DNA from: a virus
IMG/VR virus record: IMGVR_UViG_3300025698_000033
Span: 1 to 29,931 of that record
DNA length: 29,931 nt
Direction: 5' to 3' (one strand)
The notes below the pieces were generated by a model. That model had not been told where the DNA came from. It saw only the letters and a list, made by a program, of their open reading frames with translations, and did not search any database. This document shows positions 10,121 to 18,508 of the stretch, one piece after another. Each line of letters begins with the position of its first letter. The first letter of the stretch is position 1. A program made the translations under genes and the position numbers.

Positions 10121-11265
10121 ATCAAATTATCTTTATTTGGTTTCAATCGGTATCTTCCTACTTCATTGTAATTAGATGGAGTGCTATCGTGTAATGATGC
10201 GATTATATCATCTGTTTCTTCTATAGCTTTAAATGATTGCATATATAAACCGGATGCTAATGTTGTTATTTGATAACTTTCCATAAACAAACCGTCCGAA
10301 GCTCTATATTTTCTAATGTATTCTGTTGCCGTTGAATTTGCAGTACCTACCCTAAGTTGTACCCATACATTTCCGTCATCGGCCATGACACATCCTAAAG
10401 CTCTATTATAATTATCTGCTGCAGAATTTGTAGATAAATCAATTGACCATAATAAATTCATAGCATTAGTTCCATCAAGTTTGATTAATTTATTTGTAAG
10501 CACACCTGCAGTACCATCATATTTAGTAGAATATACAGCATTATCATTATCTATAGCTGGTCTGTTATACCTAGTATTCGCATTACTATTAGTATATGTC
10601 CAATTTGTTGAACCATCTGCATCTAATCTTACAATATAACTTCTACCTGTCACAATTAAATATTCCTCATCTAAATCTAATTCTATATATGAAGAACCAA
10701 GAGTTCCTAGTGAAACTGCCCATTCTTCTCCTCCATCTGAAGCTCTAAGTTTACGTATTGGATATCCTGATGTCGATCCATATCCTTCAAGGGTATAAAT
10801 CATAGTCCCTGATTTATTTATTCTTTCTCTTAATTGATCACCGGTTTTACTTACTTTCCATTGCTGTGCAAACGCTGAATTAGTTTTTCCTGCCTGTCCG
10901 GCTGCATACCCATCACCCCAATAATAATTATCAATAGAACTATCTGCTGTAATAAAAGTAGGATACCCGCCGGAACTTAAAAGACTTTTCCAATTTTCAG
11001 TACCATCCGAAAGTTCTAAAGATAGAAAATCAGCATTAGAAGAATTGCTAGAATAATTAGCTAATAATACTTTATCTTCCACAATACTAAGTCGTGCCGG
11101 CCCATTATCTGCCCATGAAGTTTTATTGGTCCAGATTGAAGCATCATGAATGTCATAAAATTTTGGATAAGGAATATTCCCTGACATTATTATACTTCCC
11201 ATACCTAAAGGATTTATAATTGCATCCCCTGTAGAACCTGGTTTTATATTAAGTTTTCCACTCAT
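10117..11265 (-). CDS. PQQ-like beta-propeller virion protein
   Basis: The 382-aa protein has a short N-terminal strand segment (MSGKLNIKPGSTGDAIINPLG) followed by at least four to five repeats of the PQQ/WD-like propeller blade type. Each pairs a D-G or D-x-G turn with a Trp: DGTENW, DGGEEWAVSLG, DADGSTNWTY, then NLLWSIDLS, and KYRASDGLF near the end. It has no N-terminal signal peptide, unlike periplasmic PQQ enzymes, and no metal-site or quinoprotein residues that I can identify. It lies between two fibre genes and overlaps the 102-aa gene by 4 nt. A propeller used as a structural or carbohydrate/receptor-binding head is the likely role. The fold call is moderately firm; the ligand is unknown. 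Confidence 0.8.
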   Translation of the reverse strand: MSGKLNIKPGSTGDAIINPLGMGSIIMSGNIPYPKFYDIHDASIWTNKTSWADNGPARLSIVEDKVLLANYSSNSSNADFLSLELSDGTENWKSLLSSGGYPTFITADSSIDNYYWGDGYAAGQAGKTNSAFAQQWKVSKTGDQLRERINKSGTMIYTLEGYGSTSGYPIRKLRASDGGEEWAVSLGTLGSSYIELDLDEEYLIVTGRSYIVRLDADGSTNWTYTNSNANTRYNRPAIDNDNAVYSTKYDGTAGVLTNKLIKLDGTNAMNLLWSIDLSTNSAADNYNRALGCVMADDGNVWVQLRVGTANSTATEYIRKYRASDGLFMESYQITTLASGLYMQSFKAIEETDDIIASLHDSTPSNYNEVGRYRLKPNKDNLI

Positions 11266-11286
11266 GATATTAATTTAATTGTTATT

Positions 11287-13827
11287 TTATCCTGCAAACG
11301 CGCCTTTATATGTCCATGTGCCAGCAATTCTTCTTTCAAATACTAAACTACCATCTGTGTCCGGGTAAAATCTCCATGATCCATTAGAATCTGGTGGACC
11401 CATATATTGAGCATCTGCTTCTACAACAAATCCTGTTATGCTAGCATCTCCCGCTCCATCAGCTTTTGCATAAATTTTAGCCACCGGATTACCTGCTATG
11501 TCAAAGGAATATGATTCTATAGTATTTACTGCAGGAACTGATGAAATCCCCATATCTACAAGTGATACCTCTCCGGCATCTTCTTCAACATTAATAGAGT
11601 TTAATTGTACATCATAATCATCATTAACTATTTGTATTAAACTTGAATCAACGTACCATTCTCTTTGTTCATTTATCCAAGTTGAAGTATCTGAGTCATA
11701 ATTAAGAGTATCATATATTGATGCATCTGATATTGATACATCTGTTAGAGTACTTAATGATGCTTCAATTAAATCATCTAGAGTATATGTAGTTAAGGTT
11801 CCATTTTCTATTCTTTTAAATGATAATTGAGTATCTTCTATTCCGGTACATACATCTACTAGATCTAGATACATCCCCCCACCTTCTTTCACTTCTGGTG
11901 TACCAGCATCATTATAGAAAAATGCCGCCACAGTTCCTATTCTATCACCATCACTAGCTGTTTGCCCCGTTCTTTTCTTAATAAGTGCTAGTTTTGGGCC
12001 TTGTTGGTTATCAGCCGAGTTTTCAATAACTATACCACCATTTGTTCCCACGTCTGATGAATGATAGAATGTTGTATTTCCTGGTTGAAGGGAAGATATT
12101 TTAGTCCCATCTACATAAGTATCTAGAGAATATCCGGCCTGTATGTATGTAGTATAAAATGGTGATAATGTTATTCTTTGGTTATCAAACTTAATTTTTT
12201 CTATTGTAACTCCCCCAGTTCCATTTTCTATGATATTACTAGCATAAATAGATGAATCCACTTTTAATGCTCCACCTATTGAACCGTCATTAGTTACAGA
12301 TAGGCTATCAAAAGGTTGTAATACATTATTAAAAAGATAATTAATAGACCCATCTCTTGTTGCTAATGAACCATCAACATATGAGAATGATGTGAATAAG
12401 GTAGCTCCTTCAATTGTATCATTTAATGAAGCATCTATTCTTTCAATTGAAGCATCTTGAATATTATTTTCTAAATATAACGCTGTGATTGAAGCATCAT
12501 AGTCTTTTCCTGTACTAATCGTATCATATGTAATTTTTCCATTTAATGTATTGTAATAAAGAACTTGACCGGTCGATCCATCACCAATACTTGGGCAATA
12601 TACTTCCCCAGTTTTTCCTATTTTAAATATCGAAGTAGTTGAACCGCCAAACCCTTTTATATCTAATATATTGGATTGCCCACCAGTATCTGAAATAGTA
12701 AAGTATGTAGATCCTGCTGCAAAAGAACCTAATGCTATTTGAGTATTACTAACTCTGGATATAGTACTACCTGCGAAGAACCCCTTTGACCCCGTTCCGG
12801 GGCTAGTTAATGAAGCATTTGTTCCACCTGCAGTTATAAATGTATTATTATCATTTTTTATGACAGTAGATCCAGTGGAATCTAGGATTCTAGAAATTCC
12901 TACGCTTAGTTGTCCAGTGCCATTATAAACAAGTCCTATTGATGTATCATACCTATTTTTTATATTATTCCAATAGGGAACTCCATTAGTTGTTGGATTA
13001 TCTTCTCTAGTTGCAACAGCTTGTGTATTTCCTGGTAAATTTCCCTCATTTGTTTCAGATCCAACTCTAAATGTATCATCTGCTTCAGAGAAAATAAAGT
13101 AATAATCGGAAGCATCTCCTCTATTAATTTTTAATCCAGAAACCATTGTTCCTGGTGGAGTTCCACTCATTCCTGTATTAATATAAATGATATTATCAGA
13201 AACATCAAGATTAGTGGTATTTATATAAGTAACAGAGCCATCGATTGTTAAATCTTTAGAAATTGTTAATGAACCATCAATAGTTAGAATTCCAGTAAAT
13301 GTATCTGTAGTATTATCGAGTTTATTAATTTCCAAATTACTTATTGAAGTATCTCTTTCTTCAAGAGAAGCATCAACATATGAGAATGTTGGAAACAATG
13401 TTGCCGCTTCGATTGCATCATTTAGTGATACATCAATTCTAACGATTGAAGCATCTAGTTGAGCAACATTTGTTGTATGAGTCTGAGTTAACGTATCTAA
13501 ATCCCCAATTGAGGTATCTAAATTATCAGTTATAATAACTAAATTAGCTATAGAAGCATCTCTGGTTCCCAACGATCCATCAACGTATTCTTTAAAATCA
13601 GCCAGTGCTGAAGAATCAGATCCCACCACATCCCAAACAGGCGCGACTGCATCTGTTAAGATGTAAAGCGTTTTGTCTGATTCCACATAAATCTGTATCC
13701 CCTCATAGGCTCTGCCGACCGTTAGGATTGCATCTCTTGTAGCTATATTTGTTGCTATATAACGATCATAGTCTATTGGATCATTATTTGCTATTCTTAC
13801 ACCAAATGGTAAATTAAATTCTGCCAT
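11287..13827 (-). CDS. Tail fibre protein with internal D-x-S repeats
   Basis: This 846-aa protein begins MAEFNLPFGVRIANNDPIDY. Its N-terminal domain (residues 1-70; TRDAILTVGRAYEGIQIYVE, then TLYILTD and a Trp) is of a type often found at the start of phage tail-fibre proteins. Residues about 70-165 and 458-500 are helical/beta repeats with D-A-S-I and Y-V-D-G-S-L elements. A roughly 40-residue unit is present twice in nearly identical form, with a third partial copy near residue 75. A Gly/Ser/Thr-rich shaft follows. The C-terminus ends in a compact Trp/Phe/Tyr-rich domain (RFYPDTDGSLVFERR, TWTYKG). I count 27 D-x-S motifs. It is probably a trimeric fibre or receptor-facing protein. The ATG is preceded by AAATATAAACA. 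Confidence 0.85.
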   Translation of the reverse strand: MAEFNLPFGVRIANNDPIDYDRYIATNIATRDAILTVGRAYEGIQIYVESDKTLYILTDAVAPVWDVVGSDSSALADFKEYVDGSLGTRDASIANLVIITDNLDTSIGDLDTLTQTHTTNVAQLDASIVRIDVSLNDAIEAATLFPTFSYVDASLEERDTSISNLEINKLDNTTDTFTGILTIDGSLTISKDLTIDGSVTYINTTNLDVSDNIIYINTGMSGTPPGTMVSGLKINRGDASDYYFIFSEADDTFRVGSETNEGNLPGNTQAVATREDNPTTNGVPYWNNIKNRYDTSIGLVYNGTGQLSVGISRILDSTGSTVIKNDNNTFITAGGTNASLTSPGTGSKGFFAGSTISRVSNTQIALGSFAAGSTYFTISDTGGQSNILDIKGFGGSTTSIFKIGKTGEVYCPSIGDGSTGQVLYYNTLNGKITYDTISTGKDYDASITALYLENNIQDASIERIDASLNDTIEGATLFTSFSYVDGSLATRDGSINYLFNNVLQPFDSLSVTNDGSIGGALKVDSSIYASNIIENGTGGVTIEKIKFDNQRITLSPFYTTYIQAGYSLDTYVDGTKISSLQPGNTTFYHSSDVGTNGGIVIENSADNQQGPKLALIKKRTGQTASDGDRIGTVAAFFYNDAGTPEVKEGGGMYLDLVDVCTGIEDTQLSFKRIENGTLTTYTLDDLIEASLSTLTDVSISDASIYDTLNYDSDTSTWINEQREWYVDSSLIQIVNDDYDVQLNSINVEEDAGEVSLVDMGISSVPAVNTIESYSFDIAGNPVAKIYAKADGAGDASITGFVVEADAQYMGPPDSNGSWRFYPDTDGSLVFERRIAGTWTYKGAFAG
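12338..12455 (-). repeat. Intragenic repeat, copy B (846-aa fibre)
   Basis: This encodes QDASIERIDASLND... through YVDGSLATRDGSI. It is nearly the same at the protein level as the unit at 13336-13455 and is still recognisably similar in DNA, so it is an in-gene duplication rather than convergence. Confidence 0.75.
13336..13455 (-). repeat. Intragenic repeat, copy A (846-aa fibre)
   Basis: This encodes LDASIVRIDVSLND... through YVDASLEERDTSI and pairs with 12338-12455. A third, shorter relative (EYVDGSLGTRDASIANL) lies at about 13545-13605. Confidence 0.75.
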
Positions 13828-13833
13828 GTCTAT

Positions 13834-13841
13834 TGTTTATA
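13834..13841 (-). promoter_or_regulatory. Weak late-promoter-like octamer TATAAACA
   Basis: TATAAACA on the minus strand lies 6 nt before the ATG of the 846-aa gene. It differs by one base from the T4 late core TATAAATA. It is listed only because other gene starts in the window share a similar element in the same place. Confidence 0.2.
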
Positions 13842-13846
13842 TTTTT

Positions 13847-15646
13847 TTAGCTAATTGTAACTCTATAAGTTGCTGTTCCTGGATATCCACCACCACCGAT
13901 AGTTGCTGTCCATGATTCATATGATTGTGCTGCGGCACCTGCATCATTTACTGATATTGGAACTGCCGTAAATGAACTAGTAACATCAGCCATAGATGAC
14001 TGAACATAATTTACTAATACTGTTTTTCCAATTGGAATGAAAAAGTATACATTAGGTGTTGAAGGAGCAATAGTTATATCAAATGTTCCGGTATCTGATC
14101 CACCCAAGAAACTTTTTGATGATAAAGCTCTTACCTGGGTAGAATTTATTGGAACTGGTAATCCTGTACCTCTCCATGCGTATCTTCTAGCTGTCACAGT
14201 GCTCGAATTATCAGTTTTTATACCTGCTACTCTTAAAGCATCTAAATTAGTACCAGCGTTTGATTTATTATCATAATATGCTCCTGTACCAGCGTCATAA
14301 CTAATTGATACATCCCATATGTTAGAACCAAATATTAAATTATATGAACTAAATACATGAGCTTGTGAATCTCCTGCAGTAGCATAGGTTCCATCAATAG
14401 TTCCATTTGGTAATTTAAATGTATAGTAATTTCCAGAACCAGTTAAATCCGGTCCATTTGTTTCATCTCCATTATTAATGTCTCCAGGGTTATAAATTCC
14501 AGTTGTAGATGGTGTCATTGGTAAACCAACTTCTAAAGTAGCGGTACTAATTCCACTTAATGTTGCATTATTTGTAGTTTGTATATATGCCATAACTGTT
14601 GGAAATAATAAATCATTAAATAATTGGTCATAAGTTTTTCCTCTTAAATCAGCTACTGTAGTTCCTGCTAAAATCCCCCCAACATCCACCGGCATTTCTA
14701 ATGCATCTGATAATGTAGGATCATATTTACTTAAACCAACTTCTTCTCCATTTACATATAAAGATCCATCTATTCTAGTATCTCCATAAATAGAAACATC
14801 TCTTCCTGATTCAGGATTATTAATTTGCACAGGTGATCCATATCCTATTAAAATTCCTCCAGAACTATCTCTTACTGCATTATGAATTTGAATATCTCTT
14901 GTTACAAGAGTGCTTCCACTCATATAAATTGAAGAATCACCGATATTATTTATTGTATCAAAAACTGGAATAGTTCCTATAGTTCCTGGCCCAACTGTAC
15001 CTGATCCACCAGATGAGGAATCATCTGCTCCATATTTAAATTGTGTCCATGTAGAACCCCAAGAAGGATCATAACTAGTAGATATAAATTCCATATAAGC
15101 GATTCCTGAAGAACTAGCATCTACAGTATAATTTAAAAAAGTACATGGATCCAGTAAAATTTCAAAATCATCAGTACCACTAGCATCCCCAAAAAATATC
15201 CCCACAACTTGAGATAAATTATCATTTGATAAATTTATTGGATTCTCATTTGTTATTTTATAATAAGGTTTATTGACATCAATAACTTTAAATCCTGCAG
15301 GTTCATAAGGAACGTTCCACACTGATGTATCAATTCCATAAGTACATGGATCTCTGGGCACAAAAGCAGGGGTAGTGTACATTACATAATAATCGTAATC
15401 TGCAGTGGTTGAATTTTCGTAACGATTTGTCCACTGATTTTTTACAGTTAAGTTATCTACAACTACATTAACGAATTCACCGGTGGCACCTTTGACTCTT
15501 CCTGTTGTATGTAGTGGTTTTACAAGAATATCTCCTACCTCATCATAAAAAAGATCCAAGTAAAGTTGGAAAGCAGTGAAATTGTCATTTACGATTTTAG
15601 GAATTTGTGGTACTAGCGTATTTAAGGATAATGGTGTCCAGTCCAT
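13847..15646 (-). CDS. Baseplate-attached fibre/structural protein (first gene of minus block)
   Basis: The 599-aa protein begins MDWTPLSLNTLVPQIPKIVN. Residues 1-180 form a conserved-looking attachment domain (NDNFTAFQLYLDLFYDE, VVVDNLTVKNQWTNRYEN, then aromatic-rich TTADYDYYVMY), similar in style to baseplate-anchored proteins of T4-like environmental phages. A short module (DSSIYM... NAVRDSSGGILIGYGSP) is shared with the 1094-aa fibre. A distinct C-terminal part starts at VDVGGILAGTTVADLRGKTY and DQLFNDLLFPTV, a domain opening I associate with Bacteroidota phage structural proteins, and continues as beta-rich sequence to the end (GGGYPGTATYRVTIS). It is the promoter-proximal gene of the minus block: an exact copy of the 14-mer motif lies 11 nt before its ATG. 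Confidence 0.85.
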   Translation of the reverse strand: MDWTPLSLNTLVPQIPKIVNDNFTAFQLYLDLFYDEVGDILVKPLHTTGRVKGATGEFVNVVVDNLTVKNQWTNRYENSTTADYDYYVMYTTPAFVPRDPCTYGIDTSVWNVPYEPAGFKVIDVNKPYYKITNENPINLSNDNLSQVVGIFFGDASGTDDFEILLDPCTFLNYTVDASSSGIAYMEFISTSYDPSWGSTWTQFKYGADDSSSGGSGTVGPGTIGTIPVFDTINNIGDSSIYMSGSTLVTRDIQIHNAVRDSSGGILIGYGSPVQINNPESGRDVSIYGDTRIDGSLYVNGEEVGLSKYDPTLSDALEMPVDVGGILAGTTVADLRGKTYDQLFNDLLFPTVMAYIQTTNNATLSGISTATLEVGLPMTPSTTGIYNPGDINNGDETNGPDLTGSGNYYTFKLPNGTIDGTYATAGDSQAHVFSSYNLIFGSNIWDVSISYDAGTGAYYDNKSNAGTNLDALRVAGIKTDNSSTVTARRYAWRGTGLPVPINSTQVRALSSKSFLGGSDTGTFDITIAPSTPNVYFFIPIGKTVLVNYVQSSMADVTSSFTAVPISVNDAGAAAQSYESWTATIGGGGYPGTATYRVTIS

Positions 15647-15657
15647 AGTAATTTATT

Positions 15658-15671
15658 TTTATTTTATATAT
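15658..15671 (-). promoter_or_regulatory. Candidate phage late promoter (14-mer copy 1)
   Basis: The minus strand reads ATATATAAAATAAA, preceded by G, 11 nt before the ATG of the 599-aa gene. The same 14-mer occurs at 17057, 23327 and 23710 in front of plus-strand genes. It resembles the T4 late core (TATAAATA) but is longer and fixed. Here it would drive the whole minus-strand tail-fibre block. Confidence 0.6.
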
Positions 15672-15744
15672 CTACATAGATTAGTTTAATGACTGGAGAA
15701 TTAAACTTTTTTCCGGAACTACACAAACTAACATTTACATGAAG

Positions 15745-15754
15745 GATATATAAT
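15745..15754 (+). promoter_or_regulatory. Possible promoter for the S1-domain gene (GATATATAAT)
   Basis: In the divergent intergenic region 15647-15784, GATATATAAT lies 30 nt before the ATG at 15785. It matches nine of ten bases at the start of the recurring GATATATAAAATAAA motif and contains TATAAT. No convincing -35 box is seen at normal spacing. The rest of the 138-bp region holds no gene. Confidence 0.35.
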
Positions 15755-15784
15755 CTAAATTATTCACTTTTAAAAATTAAAATA

Positions 15785-17017
15785 ATGTTCGAGCAAGTAA
15801 AAGATTTTAATTGGGAAATGTATGAAGACGGTTACACAGGAGCTTCTAAATTAACACCCAATATAAAGATATTAGGATCAGACCACAAAAATAAATGCTT
15901 CTCTCGAGAGCCCTACGCCCAAAAGTTATTCGACTTATATTCGGGCCAAGATTCCAAAATAGTTAAAAAAGATTTATCCAAAGGAGATTGTGTATTAGTC
16001 TTAGACATCTTTAATATTAAAGATACTGAAATTGATTTAGAAATAGCTGGCGGATTAACTATATCTATTGACCTTAAGAGGGAGAAGAGATTTGTACAAA
16101 TGTTTGGTTATAATAACGTTGAGGAATTTACCTCACAATTAAATATCAAAGAATATAAAGATAAATTAATCGAAGAGAATCTCATGGCATATGTCATTGA
16201 ATCTAATCCAGTTAAAATATCATTATGGCAGGGTTATTTAATGAGTATCAGGCAGGAATTCATGCAGGAATTAGAAAATCCAACACAGGCATATAAATGT
16301 AAAGTAATATCAGCTAATAAAGGTGGATTCTTTGTAGAAGTTCAAGGTATTGACGCATTTATGCCAGGGTCACTAGCCGCTGCTAATAAGATACAAGATT
16401 TCCAATCTTATGTAGGAAAAGAAGTTATTGTAATGATAGAAGACTATTTAAAGGACATGAAGTCCTTTATAGTGTCCCATAAAAAGTATATCGCCCATAT
16501 ACTTCCGCAAAAACTTAGAGAAATTGATTTAATGGACAAATATACCGGTACTGTAACAGGTGCTTCGAAATATGGTATCTTTATTGAATTTGGATCAGGG
16601 GAAGAATTTATATTTACTGGTTTATTGCACGTTTCTAAAATGACTGAAGAAACCAAGGCTTTATTCAAAGCATGGCATTTTAAGCCAGGTGATCCAATCG
16701 AATTTTATGTAGGAGAGGTTACTAAAGATAATAGAGTTATATTAACTGAAGAAGATCCACAAGAAAAATTGAAGAAAATGCAGCAATTTATTTTTGATTC
16801 TAAGGATAAAATTTTAGAATCTGAAATAGCAGCAGTTATGAAATTTGGTGTAATTGCCAATGTTGGTGATATCACTGGATTGATTCCTCTGAAAGAATTT
16901 AAGAAGCACCGAATATTTTTAAACAACTTTGTAGTCAAGGATAAGTTAAGGGTTATGTTTGACGAATATAAAGATGATAAAGTGGTCTTTCGGTTAGTAG
17001 GTAAAGAAGATATATAA
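15785..17017 (+). CDS. S1-domain RNA-binding protein (ribosomal protein S1-like)
   Basis: This 410-aa protein has three S1-type OB folds in its C-terminal two thirds: residues about 168-235 (YKCKVISANKGGFFVEVQGI, FMPGS), about 251-323 (YTGTVTGASKYGIFIEFGSG, GLLHVSKM, GDPIEFYVGEV) and a degenerate one at about 343-405 (AAVMKFGVIANVGDITGLIP). The N-terminal third includes a VLVLDIF and LTISIDL segment that could be a further worn copy. S1 repeats bind single-stranded RNA, and in bacterial bS1 they recruit mRNA to the 30S subunit. The protein is shorter than bS1 of Proteobacteria (about 550 residues). It is a monocistronic unit ended by a strong terminator. Roles in favouring phage mRNA translation or in RNA handling are inferences. 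The A-rich leader lacks a Shine-Dalgarno sequence. Confidence 0.88.
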   Translation: MFEQVKDFNWEMYEDGYTGASKLTPNIKILGSDHKNKCFSREPYAQKLFDLYSGQDSKIVKKDLSKGDCVLVLDIFNIKDTEIDLEIAGGLTISIDLKREKRFVQMFGYNNVEEFTSQLNIKEYKDKLIEENLMAYVIESNPVKISLWQGYLMSIRQEFMQELENPTQAYKCKVISANKGGFFVEVQGIDAFMPGSLAAANKIQDFQSYVGKEVIVMIEDYLKDMKSFIVSHKKYIAHILPQKLREIDLMDKYTGTVTGASKYGIFIEFGSGEEFIFTGLLHVSKMTEETKALFKAWHFKPGDPIEFYVGEVTKDNRVILTEEDPQEKLKKMQQFIFDSKDKILESEIAAVMKFGVIANVGDITGLIPLKEFKKHRIFLNNFVVKDKLRVMFDEYKDDKVVFRLVGKEDI

Positions 17018-17024
17018 AAAATTT

Positions 17025-17051
17025 AAAGGAGCTTTTAAAAGCTCCTTTTTT
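17025..17051 (+). terminator. Intrinsic terminator after the S1-domain gene
   Basis: A perfect 10-bp stem (AAAGGAGCTT / AAGCTCCTTT) with a TTAA loop is followed by a T-run, 7 nt after the stop codon. The stem is A/T-flanked and nearly palindromic, so it may also work weakly in the reverse direction. The 14-mer promoter motif begins 5 nt downstream. Confidence 0.9.
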
Positions 17052-17056
17052 ATTGA

Positions 17057-17070
17057 ATATATAAAATAAA
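17057..17070 (+). promoter_or_regulatory. Candidate phage late promoter (14-mer copy 2)
   Basis: This is an exact ATATATAAAATAAA, 12 nt before the ATG at 17083 and directly after the terminator at 17025-17051. Here the preceding base is A rather than G. It would drive the 17083-23267 gene run. Confidence 0.6.
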
Positions 17071-17082
17071 TGTTATAACTAA

Positions 17083-18507
17083 ATGAATAAACCAAAACAT
17101 TATAATTTACCAGAAGTTTTTAATAACACGAACATGGGTTATGTGTTTGAGTTTTATTCTTCAAAAGATACAAACTTTATTGTTAAAGAATTAAGTGAGT
17201 TAACTTCCAAAAGCGTAATGCTTACAAATGGGACTTCTCATTCTCCAAGTTTTGCCCGAGCTATTTTAGTAAAAGAATATGAAGGGGATAGACCTCGTTA
17301 TTCTTTTCATATGGGTAGACAAAGATATGATTCAGCAATTCCGTTAATGAAAGAGGTCCTAGGGTGGATCTCAGAGACCTCTGTTTGCACTAGTGATACT
17401 TTGATGAGGGTTAATATGTCTTTTGATCATAGTCATTTAAAGACACTCCAGAGTATCTCCAGTATGAATGTTCAAAAACTTGTTCTTAAAATAGATGAGG
17501 AATTTATTTATGAGAAATTTCCATTACAAGAAGATTCACCTTATTGTATGTCAATAAAAACATTACTCCCAGTAACAGAAGCTGTTTATGTTCCTGATTT
17601 AGTCAAGAATGTAAATTATGTTATTGGAATTCCAAAAAAGAATTTTTATGGAGTTAATTTTAAAGATCAAACCCAAGGAGTTTTAGAGTTTAATTATATT
17701 GGTGGAGATGATTATTCAGAAATGAGTAAAGAAATTTTAGAAGTTCTTCAATATTATGTTATTAAGACTTATCAAAGTCTTAACGAAGTTGAGTTCACAA
17801 AACCTGAATTACTAGAACTTCAAACTATGACCGATGAATTTTACAAAATTCAAGAGGCTTATTATGAACCAGAAAAATTTACTGAATTATTTCCGGAGAT
17901 AAAAGTTGGAATTGATATGAGAAGAGATACTCAAATGATGAAAGCTTATTGGCCAAAAATTAGAAATACTTTATTCCAGAGTGTCATAAATAATAACCTT
18001 AGAGAAGGAGAATTTAATTTAGACACAGAATATGGAGTTTATCAATTAAGAAGAGCTGATATAAACTGCACTAATCTAAAAGGATTTGATTTAGTATTAT
18101 GTAATGTCCAAGGAGTTTTAGAACAATGTAACATGATATCATGTACAATAAATAATGCAAGAATATATAATTCAAAGGTGGTTAAAGGAACTACAATTTC
18201 GGATTCTTATTTACAAAGAATGACTATAGAAAAAGAGAATACGATTAATAATTGTTTTGTTGAGAATAACTGGGAATTATTAAATTGTAATATAAATGAT
18301 AGCATAATAAAATTTGCAGGTATTGGAAAATCAGCAAGAATAGATGAAAGCTCAGTACTTATAGATAGGGAAGAGAAAAACAGAGCTCCGGCAGTTGGTG
18401 TAGAGGTTGAAGAAATGAGAGATTATAAGTGGATTAAAAACCTAACCGGCAAAAAATCAGATGAACACGTATTTGGAAACGAATACATTAAAAAAAGATA
18501 CATATAA
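17083..18507 (+). CDS. 474-aa protein with C-terminal pentapeptide-like beta-helix
   Basis: The N-terminal 300 residues are a mixed domain with MGYVFEFYSSKDTNFIV at 18-34, a conserved-looking NMSFDHSHL at 111-119, CMSIKTLLPV at 155-164 and YGVNF...GVLEFNYIGGDDY at 189-211. That last pairing resembles a phage family sometimes labelled putative amidoligase, but I cannot confirm the fold or the active site. Residues about 320-427 are short repeats with A-D/N-I/L and C-N-x patterns (RRADINCTNLKGFDLVLCNV), consistent with a right-handed, pentapeptide-like beta-helix. There is no signal or membrane segment. The gene is first after a terminator/14-mer pair, and its stop is 1 nt before the SiaC-like start. 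The function is unknown; a fusion of an enzyme-like domain with a beta-helix is unusual. Confidence 0.8.
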   Translation: MNKPKHYNLPEVFNNTNMGYVFEFYSSKDTNFIVKELSELTSKSVMLTNGTSHSPSFARAILVKEYEGDRPRYSFHMGRQRYDSAIPLMKEVLGWISETSVCTSDTLMRVNMSFDHSHLKTLQSISSMNVQKLVLKIDEEFIYEKFPLQEDSPYCMSIKTLLPVTEAVYVPDLVKNVNYVIGIPKKNFYGVNFKDQTQGVLEFNYIGGDDYSEMSKEILEVLQYYVIKTYQSLNEVEFTKPELLELQTMTDEFYKIQEAYYEPEKFTELFPEIKVGIDMRRDTQMMKAYWPKIRNTLFQSVINNNLREGEFNLDTEYGVYQLRRADINCTNLKGFDLVLCNVQGVLEQCNMISCTINNARIYNSKVVKGTTISDSYLQRMTIEKENTINNCFVENNWELLNCNINDSIIKFAGIGKSARIDESSVLIDREEKNRAPAVGVEVEEMRDYKWIKNLTGKKSDEHVFGNEYIKKRYI

Positions 18508-18508
18508 A

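Noticed and set aside
15647-15784. Standard -35/-10 promoter TTTACA/TATAAT in the divergent region
   Set aside because: The two boxes are separated by only 9 nt; just the GATATATAAT element is kept as a weak candidate.
18461-18508. Longer SiaC-like frame starting at 18461
   Set aside because: The added 16 residues overlap the previous gene, are lysine-rich without family similarity, and a well placed ATG at 18509 follows the previous stop by 1 nt.
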